This document shows, piece by piece, positions 1-12,220 of a stretch of 64,000 nucleotides of DNA. The DNA comes from Ilyonectria destructans. Its lineage: Eukaryota > Ascomycota > Sordariomycetes > Hypocreales > Nectriaceae. How positions within the stretch are numbered: position 1 is the first letter of the stretch; each line of letters opens with the position of its first letter. Both the position numbers and the translations under genes were made by a program. The notes beneath the pieces are model-generated. The model saw only the letters and a list, made by a program, of their open reading frames with translations, was not told where the DNA came from and ran no database searches. Location of the stretch: contig JAHEWK010000006.1 of the NCBI GenBank assembly GCA_020740775.1, forward strand, positions 2,294,001 to 2,358,000, read 5' to 3'.

Positions 1-1826
1 AAAACAAGTTGAAGCGGTTTAGTACCAGCGAGCTGTCTCCTGGTGCAGTGCCGAACGGCCACAAATCATTCTCATCGATTACATCAACTGATGGCTTCTC
101 TGCAAGGAGCGACGCAGCCCCAACTCCCACTACACCCCAATCACCAGTGGACAATTCAAGCCCCAACTCGTCCCTAAAGGATTCTGAGGGCGCCCGATTT
201 ACAAGTTTCGACCAGATCGTGCCCCCAGGCCAAGAAAACGATGCAGAGGAAGATGTGCCCAAGAAGACGCCGTTTACTCTTCACAACGCTGGCCTAACTC
301 TACACGATGATGCTTCCGGCGAGAAAGGCCGCATCCGAACCAAGCCCAACTGGGACTATTGGGTCCAGGTTGAGCCCTCAGTAGCAGGCTATTCGGGTTG
401 GATGATTGTGCGCAGATATTCCGACTTTGAAACTCTCCATGAGATTCTGAGGCGAATTGCGAACATCTCTGGTGCAACAGCATTCACGGAGCTTCACAAA
501 GATCTGCCAAACTGGAAGGTTCACACCCGGGAGTCGCTCCGGGGAGAGCTTGAGAGGTACCTGCGGGATGCTTGCTGGTATAAGAGCCTGGCTGAGAGCG
601 AGGGTATGAGGCGGTTCCTGGAGAAGTCCCAAGGACATACTCATGGAGATTCTAAGTCGGGCTTTGGCTGGGAGACTGTTGGCAAGAACATGCTCGACGT
701 TCTCACAACGGCGCCTAAGGGAGCCATGGAAGGTGGCAAGACTTTAGTAGGCGGTGTCACGGGTGTGTTCGGCAACATCGCTGCACTTAACAGGAGATCG
801 ACAAGCCAATCCGTGGATCTGACGCAGAACTCCAGTAGACTCTCCATCTCGACACCCCCCCGGTTGGACAGCATTAAATCCCCCGTGCGATCGACACGAG
901 ACAGCCTGGACAGCCAGCGGTCATCTGTCGTCTCTACGCAGCCCGGCAAAATGCCGCCCATGGAACGCCGCCCAAGCTACCAATCGCAGGGCGACTCGGA
1001 TGGAGACGCCAGACTCATGCGTATGGATTCAGGCTCAGCGCCGGCGAGCGCTCGACCTAGTCGGGAGCACAGCCGCGCGCCGAGTCTAGCCCAGTTGCGA
1101 TCTCCCTCATCAGCCAGTCTCGAGTTTATAAAGCTGCCTCCTCCACCAGATCAGATGGCGGATGACTATGGATCGCCATCGAGCGGCGGCGATATGCTAG
1201 GCAAGATGGGCGATAGCGAGAACGTCACAACAGAGAAGCACAGGCGCAATGGATCTCAACAAGTCCCAACGCCTCCTGCGTCTGTGACGGGAGGCAAGAA
1301 GGGACCTCAGAAGCCGGGCCGCCAGTATGCCCAACTTTCCGAGGCCGAGACGCGGGTGGCGGTGGAGCTGGGATTCGCCGTCATCAACGAGATGTATACA
1401 TTGTCGTCAGCGTGGAACATTCGCCGTACACTTCTTACAGCAGCGAAATCCTTCTTACTACGTCCAGGCAACCCCTCTCTGCTGACGGTGCAGTCGCTAA
1501 TACAAAACTCTGTCATCGACGCCAACACCTCTGACGCGGGCATCGCAGCTCAGTTCCGCAAACTGCGAGAGAACATGATGCCAACAGAGCTAGAACTCGC
1601 CGAGTGGCCACCTGAGCCGACGGCAGAAGAGAAGGAGAAGCTGCGGATTAAGGCCCGGAAGCTACTGATCCAGAGCGGCGTGCCAGCAGCGCTGAAGGGC
1701 GTCATGGGGCAAGCAGCGACGGGCGAAGCCCTGGGGAGGGTGTTTGACTGTCTGCAAACCGAGGAGGTGGCGAGAGGGTTGATCTTTGGTTTGATCTTGC
1801 AGATGGTCAGGATTGTGACGCATTGA
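1..1826 (+). CDS. Sorting nexin of the Mdm1/SNX13-25 type (3' part)
   Basis: The frame is open to the left edge (codons from base 3, none an ATG near the edge), so this is the C-terminal part of a larger gene; no intron is seen. Counting from the codon at base 9, residues 1-88 are Ser/Pro-rich, about 89-210 form a PX (phosphoinositide-binding) domain with the RRYSDF signature at 135-140, 211-440 are a low-complexity linker, and about 448-590 match the C-terminal sorting-nexin (Nexin_C) domain. PX followed by Nexin_C is the tail order of yeast Mdm1 and animal SNX13/SNX25, which tether the ER to vacuole/lysosome or lipid droplets. The N-terminal membrane and PXA parts expected for the family would lie upstream of the window. 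Family assignment is good; one-to-one orthology with Mdm1 is inferred. Confidence 0.8.
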   Translation, partial: NKLKRFSTSELSPGAVPNGHKSFSSITSTDGFSARSDAAPTPTTPQSPVDNSSPNSSLKDSEGARFTSFDQIVPPGQENDAEEDVPKKTPFTLHNAGLTLHDDASGEKGRIRTKPNWDYWVQVEPSVAGYSGWMIVRRYSDFETLHEILRRIANISGATAFTELHKDLPNWKVHTRESLRGELERYLRDACWYKSLAESEGMRRFLEKSQGHTHGDSKSGFGWETVGKNMLDVLTTAPKGAMEGGKTLVGGVTGVFGNIAALNRRSTSQSVDLTQNSSRLSISTPPRLDSIKSPVRSTRDSLDSQRSSVVSTQPGKMPPMERRPSYQSQGDSDGDARLMRMDSGSAPASARPSREHSRAPSLAQLRSPSSASLEFIKLPPPPDQMADDYGSPSSGGDMLGKMGDSENVTTEKHRRNGSQQVPTPPASVTGGKKGPQKPGRQYAQLSEAETRVAVELGFAVINEMYTLSSAWNIRRTLLTAAKSFLLRPGNPSLLTVQSLIQNSVIDANTSDAGIAAQFRKLRENMMPTELELAEWPPEPTAEEKEKLRIKARKLLIQSGVPAALKGVMGQAATGEALGRVFDCLQTEEVARGLIFGLILQMVRIVTH

Positions 1827-4171
1827 TGCGCAAACGTAATGGAGAAACATGAACCAGGTGTTCGGTGCAGGGCCGTGTACGACTTGAATTTGAAAGGGAC
1901 TTCCAGAGACGGCGAGCTCGGGAGATGTGCCAGCGGAGCAATTGCATTATCATCATCATGTACAACAAATAGTCGCCGACCAGGCCTAGACGACCTCAAC
2001 GAATTATTAATACTGATAGCACTTGGCACGACATGAGCAAAGCCGCTCCCGTTGCTTCCGCCATGGCCTCTAATTAGTTGTTTCTTCCACCTGAGCTAGG
2101 TGCCAAGCGAGGTGTTCTCGAAGCCACCAACGCCCGTCACCGTACCGTCCGGACCCGATCCCGCTGGCGGACCGCGACGAGGGGCAGTTTGTCCGTCCGG
2201 TGAAGCGTACGTCAGCTTCCAACGGTGCCTAGTGCAGAGATGGGCCCGCAGCAGGTGTTGGTCAAGGAGAACCCTGTCCATCTCAGCCTTGAAGGTCTAC
2301 TAAGTACAGCATGGCATGGGAATGTCCGGCTACTGGGGACGCCGACTACTGGGGACGTCGGCTACCAGGAAGATCCTTCTGGGAGCATCCACTGCACGCA
2401 TGGGATGCTGGCCCCCAGTTCCCAGCGTCGTCTTTTCCCCTGGCACTTGCTTGTCCGCCCTGCTGGCGGCGCGCCGTTAAGGCCTCTCCCTCCTGTAGCG
2501 GTCCTCAAATCTCCGCGCCGGCCGGGTCCCTGGGAGCGAGCGAGCAAGCGTCTGCGGGGGGGCCACGAGGGAGACGGGCGTGGACTTCCCATTCCGGCCG
2601 GGGACTGACTGGCGTCCATCCCCAGCGTGTCATGGTAATGCGGGCTCGTCATGCGACTGGGTCGAGATGCAAGCTCGGTGCGCCGCGCAGCACGTGTTGA
2701 CCGTTGGCCGGTGTCAAAATCCGTCCTCCTAGGGTTCGGACGACGCTAGTTGCGGCCGGTCATAGTTGCGCGTTGACGTGAGTAGCATCGGAAGAGTTTG
2801 TCGACAGGCCAGCGCAACTGGTTCCTGGGAACGAGGTCGGGCGAGCGTCCATCATCTTGCCGTATTGGGCGCGAGCAGATCCACGAGGATCTGGGTGGGA
2901 GCGGGAGGAGCATCCAAGGGTTTCTGTGTCAAAAGAAGAGGAACCGTTGCGCCGCTCATCATCAAACCTGCGACGCGTGCAAAGTGAAGGACTAACAGGA
3001 CCCTATCGCAACCTCTACGGCGCACACGCTACCTGCATCGTCTATCCTTCTCCGCAACTGAAACCACATACCCAACACAGAGTTCATGCGTGCGTGCTCT
3101 CCCCCAGCAAGCAGATTTAGAGATGTAGGCGACTCTCTCCCCCCCTCCCCCTGTCCCATCGCCTTCCGGGATTGCCCTTGCTCCTCAGGGGCAGACCATC
3201 GACATCCCGAATCTGGACAGCACGCCCAAAAGGCACCCTGGTCCATATCCATCACCATTTCAACCAACAGTCAAGAGTGACATCACCTCGTGATAGTGAG
3301 CGGAGCCTGCAGCTTCCTCATTGAGTGGGACACAGCCTGGCCGCTCTTCGACATGAACCCAGGGTCGAGCTGGCCCTGTCGGTGTTTACCAGTGAGCTTC
3401 GGGCCGAAGACAGCAAAGTTAAGATACAAACGAAAATGGACCAGTAAGAGATCGCTTAGTCCGTTCTGTTCCCTCGGCACTGACTCAAGAATTAAGGAAA
3501 TGGAGACAATGAAGGGGTATGGTCAAGCCAGCATACCCCACAGTCCCATATTTCTCCTTCCTCTTAGGGATTCATTGCGAAGAACGTTTAGGTTTGAACG
3601 ACTTTGTGGGTTTTATTTCGTTGTCTATTCTCTGGGCGCACGACTGTGCATCCTGGCAAATAGTTGCCTATCCGTTCCCAAATTGAGCCATCTCCCCACC
3701 ACTTCCAGCCGTGGCGGCACTGTGTCCAAAGTATAAGAAAATGTGAACAGAAATTGAAAATATGAGCATCATAATGCTAGTTGAGTAAAATTATACATAA
3801 AAAAGATACAGTTCCATGCCCTGGAGTAACATAAAAAAAAAACCAATAGACCATCCGGCGTCAAACCTGCTTGACAAGGTCTTGTGAAGAGCCATCATAA
3901 AAAGCCCGGGGAAGAAGAAAGGAAAGTTAGAGAGCTATGAAAATATTGAAATGCTGTGACAGCCGTGATAGTCGTCGTATGATTATGACTTTGTAGAGAT
4001 AGGAAGGGAATGATAATGCTGCAAAATATTGCGAAGTAGAATGCTCGCTTTAAAAGGAATGTCGGTCGGGTATCAAATGATTGTTGTAGGTTGGCCGTAA
4101 AGTCGTGCAAAATGACAGCAGACAATATCCAAAAGATAAACGATAATCGTACCAGTTGCGCGAAACTAAGT
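1827..4171. other. Intergenic region, tail to tail
   Basis: The region lies between the 3' ends of the sorting nexin and the Uds1-domain gene. Open frames are short, overlap on both strands and resemble no family. A small imperfect duplication around the word CTACTGGGGACG occurs near 2330-2350. Bases 3740-4170 are A/T-richer and probably hold the 3' UTR of the minus-strand gene. Confidence 0.5.
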
Positions 4172-6220
4172 TCACGGCTTGTAAACAGTGTTGGCAAGGA
4201 TGGAGAGGGAGTCTCCACTGGGCGCATTCTTCTTGTGCGCCGCCGGCGTTAGGGGAGAAGGAGATTTGACAGGGGTAGACTCCGCTCTGGAAGCCGTGGC
4301 ATTGGCCTCTGAGAAACCATTCAACATCTCGTGGCTCCTCTGGCGGTGGAGGGCAATATGGGTCTTCTCGGGAAGCAAGGTGTTGGGGCTCGGGATTGGA
4401 GGGTCGTTGACATTGTTGCTCATCTTGGTGATTTCGTTTTCGACATCTGCCAGCAGGGCATAGACATCGTCGCCAGCGTAGATGCGAATGCTTTCAACAT
4501 CTTCACGCTTCAAACTCGAGCCACATGAACTTCGCTCGTCGGCAATCACTGCCGCTGCCTCCTCAACAAGAGGCTGCTCGATGATGGTGCTGGGCACTTT
4601 GCCAGATCGCTGAGGCGATGGAGACTTGCTTTGCGCGCGAGTGGGGGTAAAAGACTGCTTAGAAGGGCTCCGAGGGGGTGTGGAGATGTTCCCAAGGCCA
4701 TTCGGGGGTGTCATGCTGATAGTCTGCTGGGAGGACTGGGGAGAAGTGGGCATCCCGCCAAAGGAAAGGGAGGCAGCTGCGGCAACGTGCTCGAGCAACT
4801 TTTGGCGAATAAGCATCCTGCGGCTCTCAGCCTTCTCGAGTTTGTTGACCCAGTCGTCAATTGAGGCGTCTAGCTCGGCCAGGGCTTCTTCCTGACGAAG
4901 CATGGACTCGTGGCTGAACTTGACCACGCGGGGAGAGCGCAGATACTGGCAGATGCGCGAGTGGAGATTGCGCCGCCCAATACGGAGTGAGTTGTAAGTC
5001 CGGCGGAGGTACTCTGTCCTCTCATCAAGGTGGCGAAGTTCCTGTCAACTTGTTAGTCCAGATTCACTCATATCAATGCACGTGTGACTAACCCTGGAGA
5101 GCAGCTCGAAATCTGCCGGCTTGAGGATCTCGAATCCCTCAGCCTGAGCAACTGCTTGCTTCTGGAGCATGACGAGCTCGTTAGGCTCCAGTTTGTCGAC
5201 AGCCTCCGACAGGACGACTCCTTGGGGAAGCTTCTCGAATGCAGTCCGCGAGCTTTGTTCCGAACTCTTGCTTCTCTTAGACTCCGTCCTCTGAATGATC
5301 GGGCCATTGTTCGGGCGAATATCAGACCTCTTCCTTGGCCGTCCCCGATCCATGATTCCAGACGATTCCGACCCACCCCTCCTGTGGCCTTGCTCGGGTC
5401 TAGGCAATTCGGTTTGAGTGGGAGGCGTGCAGCGGCCATCCCAGGGCTTTGGAGAGTATGTTCGAGATTCAAAAATGGGTGCAGAGACCGGTGTGGCAAT
5501 CGTGGCGGTTGACGGCGCAGTAGTTGAAGCCGACTTTGGCGATGTGAGATCGGGCAGCGACGAGCTTGGCGTTGTCAAAGGGGTGCGGCTTCTTGGCGAC
5601 TCCTCCATGCGGCCTTGTCTATAAATATCGCTTCGGGAGGGAAAGTGGTTGAGTGATTGCTGTCTCCGGAGTCTGGAGGCGATGAAATCCGACTTGGGGA
5701 TCACAAGGGGTGTAAGCTGCCTCGGTGAGAGGGGGGCGGAACCCCTTGAATGAAGTGACTCTGCCACAGGAGAGAGGATTTCAGGGGCGTCATCGTCGCT
5801 CTCAATGTGGAGGAAGTTTTCCGCAAGGTTATGCTTTCTCGAGGTGTGACCCGGGGCACTGATTGACCGCTCGTGAAGAGGTGGTCGTCCAGGGATTGTA
5901 GCTGCGGCTTCAGTCAGTTTGCGATCGCGAAAGAGAGACCTGCAGGTCAACATACGAGAGTCCATAGAGACTTCCTGGACCGTAGTCATGGGCCCTAGTT
6001 CAGGCACACTGACTTTTCGTCGCCGGATGATGCTGTGCTGGTTAAGCCTCTTCTTCAAACCGCTTCCTGTCGACTGCTTCTCGGCCTTGTCGTTGGCTTG
6101 GCCGCCCGGGACGGGCAATGGCTTCTCAACATCGGGGGCTTTGTTGTTGGAATTGAGCACCGGAAGCTTCCTCTCTTTGGGGAAGAGCTGGTACTTCCTG
6201 GGAGGCTCCGGTTGTTGCAT
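4172..6220 (-). CDS. Uds1-domain (up-regulated during septation) protein
   Basis: Two exons, 6220-5093 and 5041-4172, separated by a 51-nt intron (5042-5092, GTTAGT...CAG); predicted 665 aa. The first ~320 residues are a disordered Ser/Pro/Arg-rich region. Residues ~325-470 hold a conserved helical block spanning the splice junction (a FEILKPADFELLSRELRHLDERTE... type segment, then a coiled coil with VVKFSHESMLRQEEAL), which I read as the Uds1 family domain of fungal septation-associated proteins. The tail (~470-665) is again Ser/Pro-rich. The molecular function of the family is not known in detail; a role at septa or in cell-wall dynamics is inference. The start is uncertain: 6220 is the first ATG in frame, but the same frame stays open without an ATG to about 6310, so an upstream exon is possible. 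Confidence 0.62.
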
Positions 6221-9200
6221 TCTCCAGGTGAATGGCTTATCCAAGGAAGGAAGGGGGGATGTTTTCTGAGCGTGGTGGGACTGGTAAGCAATTGGTCGAA
6301 ATTGAGATGCTAGAGAAAAATGTGGCTTGGGGGTTTGGCTTCATACCAGGTCATTGGGGTGGTGGGAGGCCAGCTTTGATATGTGGTTCGCGTCGACATC
6401 GACAATGCACTTGGCTATGTGAGCCATTGGGTCGAAACAATGCCGTTTGGTCCGGTAGCCAGGAGGGGGAGTGAGGGTGTCAGAGCCGGCGAGTATCAGA
6501 TATGGGGGGACTAGTTCGGGATGGCGCTGCCGTATATGTCGGGATGATGGGACCGTGAATTGGCACGTTTCGGGTCGAGTAGGCTCGCAGGACTAGAGTC
6601 GACTAGAGTGCAACCTCGAAATATGGAACTGAGGCTATATATCAATGGAGGCAGGATGAAACTTCAGACGCTGGACCAAATGCCAAGCTCGCAACCCGCA
6701 AGCCGGTGCCTTCGCTTATATCTGCTAGGTGTGCGACCGGGAGACGGCGAGCGAACGGGCTTGTCGTTTCTTAGCCACTGGGCCCCTGTCCCTGACAATC
6801 TGACGCCCCTTGCTCAGGACTAGGACCCAGGGCCGGCCGGGGGGCCGAGTCTCAAAAGCATCGAGAAGCTTTGGCACGCACAGCCTGAGACATGGTCGCG
6901 GGACATGGTGGAGGGCGGTGCTCGCTGGTGACACGGGTCGCAGGGCGCCACACACACCCCAAGCCGCGAGCTAGGATCGGGGGTGACGGCGGAATGGGGA
7001 TAGACCCGAAAGCATGTCGGGGCTTTGAGGGCCTGTCAGGAGGCAGGGGAGCAGCAGGGGAGATGCAGGGGAGCAGTAGGGGGAGGTCCGCGGACAAGGA
7101 GGGAGGTTGCCACCCACCGCTCGCCAATTGCTAGTTGCTGGATCATCGCCATGACCCGTCACTCACCCACGTCCTTACTCAGGCTGTCGAACCTCCCTCG
7201 TCCTCGCCCCTGTCCTTCCCACGCCGTCCACCCCTCGACCCTGTGAATGGACCTCCAGCCGTTGCGACCGTTGCCTCTGGGGCCGGCCCCGCTCGACGCT
7301 AGGGTAGCGACCTAGGGATCCGCTCTGCCATGACGCGCGAGCTTCACGGACTCTTGGCCGCTTTGCGAGATGGACCGGACTGTCTTGGCAAGGTCGGTTT
7401 CTAGGCGCGCCAGGAACGCGGACACGGTGCTTGGGCTGTTGCGGTTTTCTCCCGTTGGCCTATGCTGCTTAGGCAGGTGTTTGGTTGGTGGTTTTTGAGA
7501 ACAGCCGTAATAGTAATTAGTAGAGGTCCGTGATCCAACCCGAGACTACCGGCGAATTCGATGCAATGCTGTTCTGTTCTGTGTGTACTCCGTGCCTGCA
7601 CTCCGACCCTAGTGTGCGTGGTGTTGAAGCGACAAGGAGCTCCATGCCTCAGGCCGGCAGTAGCTCGCTGCCTTGGCCACCAGGCTGCCTGAGGTTGGTC
7701 CGTCCCCCCACCCACTCCCCCAGGTGCCGTGATGTGTGTGTGCTGCCTGTGCGACTGTGCCTCGTGCATGGCGGACTGTTGCCGAGCAGATGAGTGTTTC
7801 ATGGGGAGACATCGCGGAGACACTCTGACTCTGCTCTTGCCAGTCTGTTCCATTGGGTTGCTTCACTCCAAATCTCGCCCTCCCTCATGTAGCATCCCGA
7901 TTTAAACTCCGAGATGCCCAGAACCCAATCGGACTGGCCCATTCGCGCATTTCGCCACCGCTCTCCCCGGTTGTACAAGCACTTGCAGCATCACGACTCG
8001 GCTGTCGCAGGCCATCTAGACCGAGATGCGGGGTGTCCGTTACTACTTATGGAGCAATGTAGTAGTACTGCAGTCCTGTAGTCCTGTTTATCAGCCTAAC
8101 GCCGGTCACGCTTGATAGTAGTGCATCACGCTGTCTATTCTCCGCCGCAGGCACACATCCCAACGTTACGCTGTCTACCTCGGGGACGTCTAGTTTGGGA
8201 TACTCCATACATCCGCACGACCAAAGAGATATGCCTCCGTGTACGAATACGTGCAACAAACAAACAAGCAAAAAGGCCACTTAGGTTTGCCGTAGTGAGC
8301 AATTCACAGATTAACTTCGAGAACAGGCCAAAGGTTCGCATTTGATGCCCAATCTAGTGACCCCTAGCGAGCGACGAGATCGACGCTTCCCGCCATGGCG
8401 CTCTGGTGATCCAACCCCGGAGGATTCGAGCATGCAAGGAAGGTGTGGCAATTATTGAGACACACAGCAAAGCCGCGGCATTGATTGTTTGAATCTTTTA
8501 CTTTTTGTCCCATGCTGACACTAGTCGACGTCATGGGTCTCATTGTTTCTTTTCCCCCTCCTTTGCCTCCCTCTCCTGGTGATCAATTGTCCTGCTGCTG
8601 CCATTTGGCCACTTTAGGTTCACAAGAACTTGGCGCCAGCTGCATCGCGGAACGTCTTCCATCTCCGAACGGACCAACTTTCAGCTGGTCTCCGATTCAG
8701 GCGTCGCGATTGGATCGTCGCTGATCAGCGTTGTCCCATCGGGGCCTTTTTTTTCGTTTGGGAATAAGCCTTGCTCAATGCGTCCATACACCCGACGCCG
8801 GTGCAGCACACCCTGAGAAGTCCTGCACGATTCCTAAAGTGAGTGCATCTTAGACATCGCCCAGCCAGATCTGAATACATGTCCGTTTTTGCAGCTCCGG
8901 CGCTGCTGCATATCTCCGAGTCGTCTTGTTTCGCCATGACTCTTGAGGTGCTACGCCGGTTCTCGTGAGGCCGATTTGCCCCTTGCTATGGCCGTGCGCA
9001 GCTTCGCCACGGAGCGCGGTTGACCTTGACTCTGACTTGCAAGCCCGATGACGGTCCTCCCTTGTCCAGACCCCGATAACCTTACCTATCAAGCGATATC
9101 TTAGTGTTTTATTGACGGGGCCCCTTGCTGCTCGGTCGTGTCGTCCGGATGATGGAGCCGGCCAAGGATAAGCACACCACCGGGGAGTCTCCATGTTCAC

Positions 9201-12200
9201 CCATGTCGGTGCCCCAATTAATCCCTGTCCGTCATGTCTCATTTCTCAGTTGAGCCCCGGCGCTTTTCCTCCAAGACGCCGGTGTTTCTGATCCGAGGTG
9301 TCACACACGGAAGTGCTGACTCCCTTCTGTCATCCACGTGAAGGTGGAGGGAGAGAACTTCGTCAGAGGGGTTGGGAATGGAATCCTTCATCTCGCTCCC
9401 TCGTCCCCTGTAGCCTGCACCAATGCCGCATCACAGGATTCAATGCCACCATATCACCTTCTACAATTGCATCCTACCCTATGACATTTCGATAGCGCAA
9501 GAATCAATGCGACCCCAGCATTCGGATCGGACCCGGTCTTACATATCACAGCTTAATCTAGGTGACATTTGATCTATTCACGCGTAAGCCTTCGGTTGGA
9601 GGTGACCTTGGGCAGTTGGTTGAATCGCGGGCTATCACTTTTGTTTTTGTTGTTTAATTTCATCACATCCTACGCGAGGTGGCTTTTCATGAGACAACTT
9701 CCTAGCGAAAATAGGAAGCTAGAGTTATCTCCCCGCACCAGGCAAGCTATGAGCTTGAAGCGAAGCTACCCACAGCACCCTCAAACGACGGCGCTGCAGG
9801 AGCTCGACCGTCCTCCCGGAACCGACTGCCTCGTGGCTTCTTCCAAAAAGACGGGATGGGGGGAAAATGCAAGGCGGAGAATTTTTGGAAGAATGAGGGC
9901 TAATTGATCGAGACCCTGACCTGCCGAGGCGTTGAAACGGGGAAGCCGAGAGGGCCTGCTTATTTGTTACGCTTCCCGAAACGAAACAAGCCTCGTTCAC
10001 TCAACGTTTGACGATAACAAATCCTGCACTGCAACCTGCAATTGATCTCGCATACGATACGGTGACATGGAGATGTGTGACATTTCGTCATAAGGCCAAG
10101 GATCAACTACCGAGTGCAGCATCTTGATTGCTACTTATCACAGATAGTCATAATATAACTCTTAGTTGTCCTTGATATACCGCGCTCGCCGCCTCATCTA
10201 AGAACTGAGACCCCCATTCTTAATGTTGCATCGATCATCAAATACCTCGCAGGCAGAGACCCTGTGATCATTTGGGAGCATCAGTGATGGAAATTTGCCC
10301 AAATGAGTTATGATCGCCTATTCCGGAAAAGAAAGCGTCGCAAAGAGTATCTGCACCGGCGGTGAAGCCAAGCCCACAAGGTTTGGGTGTGCCATGGTTA
10401 CCTCGATGCAACGAGACCTTGACTCTTTCACACTTACAAAGCAAGGTCACGCGCACCTCTCATATCACTGACTCGGTGCATCCGTCATCAATCTTTGACA
10501 TATTGTCAACCATTTAGCCTCCAGTTCTCCCTAACCCCGCTTGTTGTCTCTACAAGTCCGGGTCTGGAACCCTCACCCGGCCGAGAACAAGCCAGGGTCC
10601 ATTTTTCCAAGGCTATAATACCATGCCGTATATCACTCGCATCTGGGAAGTTCAGGGGTCCTGGCAAAGTCCAGGCCGTCGTCAACTTTTAGCGGCCCCT
10701 GCGTTAGCCCAACGGCCGGGATCCCCACCGCGCACTCACACCGTAACCACCGTCGAGCGGCGCCTGCTCGCTTCAGTTTCGTGGGGTGATGTCGCCTCAC
10801 CATAGAATCTCGTACACCGGCACCTGGGAACCGGCACGCTGTTCGCCACCCAATATCCATCGCCATGCTTTTCTATGTTAATCCAGCTCGAAAAGGGGAA
10901 TTGCACCCCCCTGTCCTGAACCAGCCACCTGGGAAGATTGCCGCCGTTCTGAAGTGGCCAGCCTGGAGAGGCAACTGACAAGCTGCGGGGTATAAACAGC
11001 GTTTCATGGACAAAGCCATGCACGAGACTTGACTCCATCTGTTGAGATGCGTACGGAAATATTTCTGCAAGCACTCTGTGTTGTGCACACCGGGGGCCTC
11101 GGTAATAGCTAAACGGGAGCTTTGGACGGCGCCGGCATTGCCATGTGCACGAAGTCTCCACTTGATCAACTTGCATTTGCTGTATGTAGGAGGCACCCAG
11201 GCATTAGGGGAAAGATGCAACACCGTCAGGTTTCATCCGGCACAGATTTTTGTTCACAAATGCACCTGTCATCATCACCCCCGTACTTAGACGCCACGCT
11301 GCAGGATTTTCTGCATAGGACTGGGGCTGCAGTCTCAGAACCCCGGAAGTGTCATTGCGCATCCAAGAGCCATTAGGCCAAAGCCGACCAGATGATGATA
11401 TCACGGAAATGGCATCCCAGGTCAACTGAAAGACCCTGCAGACTGCTTTGACAAGGTGTTCGGTCTATTGCAAGCCAGCGCAGGCCCGCGACCATCTCTG
11501 GCGGAATCTTCGGTCCCGACGGGGGAACGTCCTCAATTGTGGCATTACCGTCACCGTTATAATGTTTATCACGGACATGAGTTCTCTCGCCTCATGGGCA
11601 AAACGCAGGGGCAGAGGCGAGATTGCGAGGTTTTTTTTTGGAACGCGGACGGAGCTCAACGATGAGTCGGGGCCAAATCGGGTCGAGTGGCAGTAAACAG
11701 AATCTCCTTTTGGCAGATACGATGACAGCCCCCATTCTTTTCTTAGAAGTCGTGAGATCTATTCCTTGTTTGAACGGCCAAGGCCACCGGCGAGCAGAGT
11801 TGTGGCTTAATTATTAGACCAGGCCAACGTCCGGACTAGGATGGGCGCAGATATCCGACCGTCAAGCCACAATGTGAGAAGGGGGCAAACCAGGTTATCA
11901 TATACGACTGATAGTTTTCTCTTGTGGATAAGGAAAAAGTTCCTCCGGTTTGTCCTAGTGTTGATGCCACTGCTCGCGTGACAAGAGCGCGATGCCCTCA
12001 ATCGTAACGATGCCAGTTCGATTAGAGAGCTTTGGGAAGGTGCCAGACAGACGTGGTTTACAGTGTTAGCACGCATTATTAGCACTGTCTCACGTGATGG
12101 GCCCCGCGGGGAACTGGCAAATCGCATTCGCCCAAGCGGATTTCATGACGTGGGCTTGTGTCGTACAGCAGCCAGCTGTACTATTTGGGGTAGGCAACTT

Positions 12201-12220
12201 CCTGAGAGGGGACCTCACTC
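6221..12220. other. 6 kb gene-free region between divergent genes
   Basis: This stretch separates the 5' ends of the Uds1-domain gene and the aminopeptidase. No frame exceeds about 150 codons and none resembles a family; I also looked for donor/branch/acceptor series and found none that joins into a protein. There is no obvious transposon, inverted repeat or tRNA. It may contain promoters and non-coding transcripts, but nothing specific can be supported. Confidence 0.5.

Noticed and set aside
6221..12220. Relic transposon or RIP-degraded repeat
   Set aside because: Base composition is not A/T-shifted overall, and no terminal repeats or transposase-like frames are visible.
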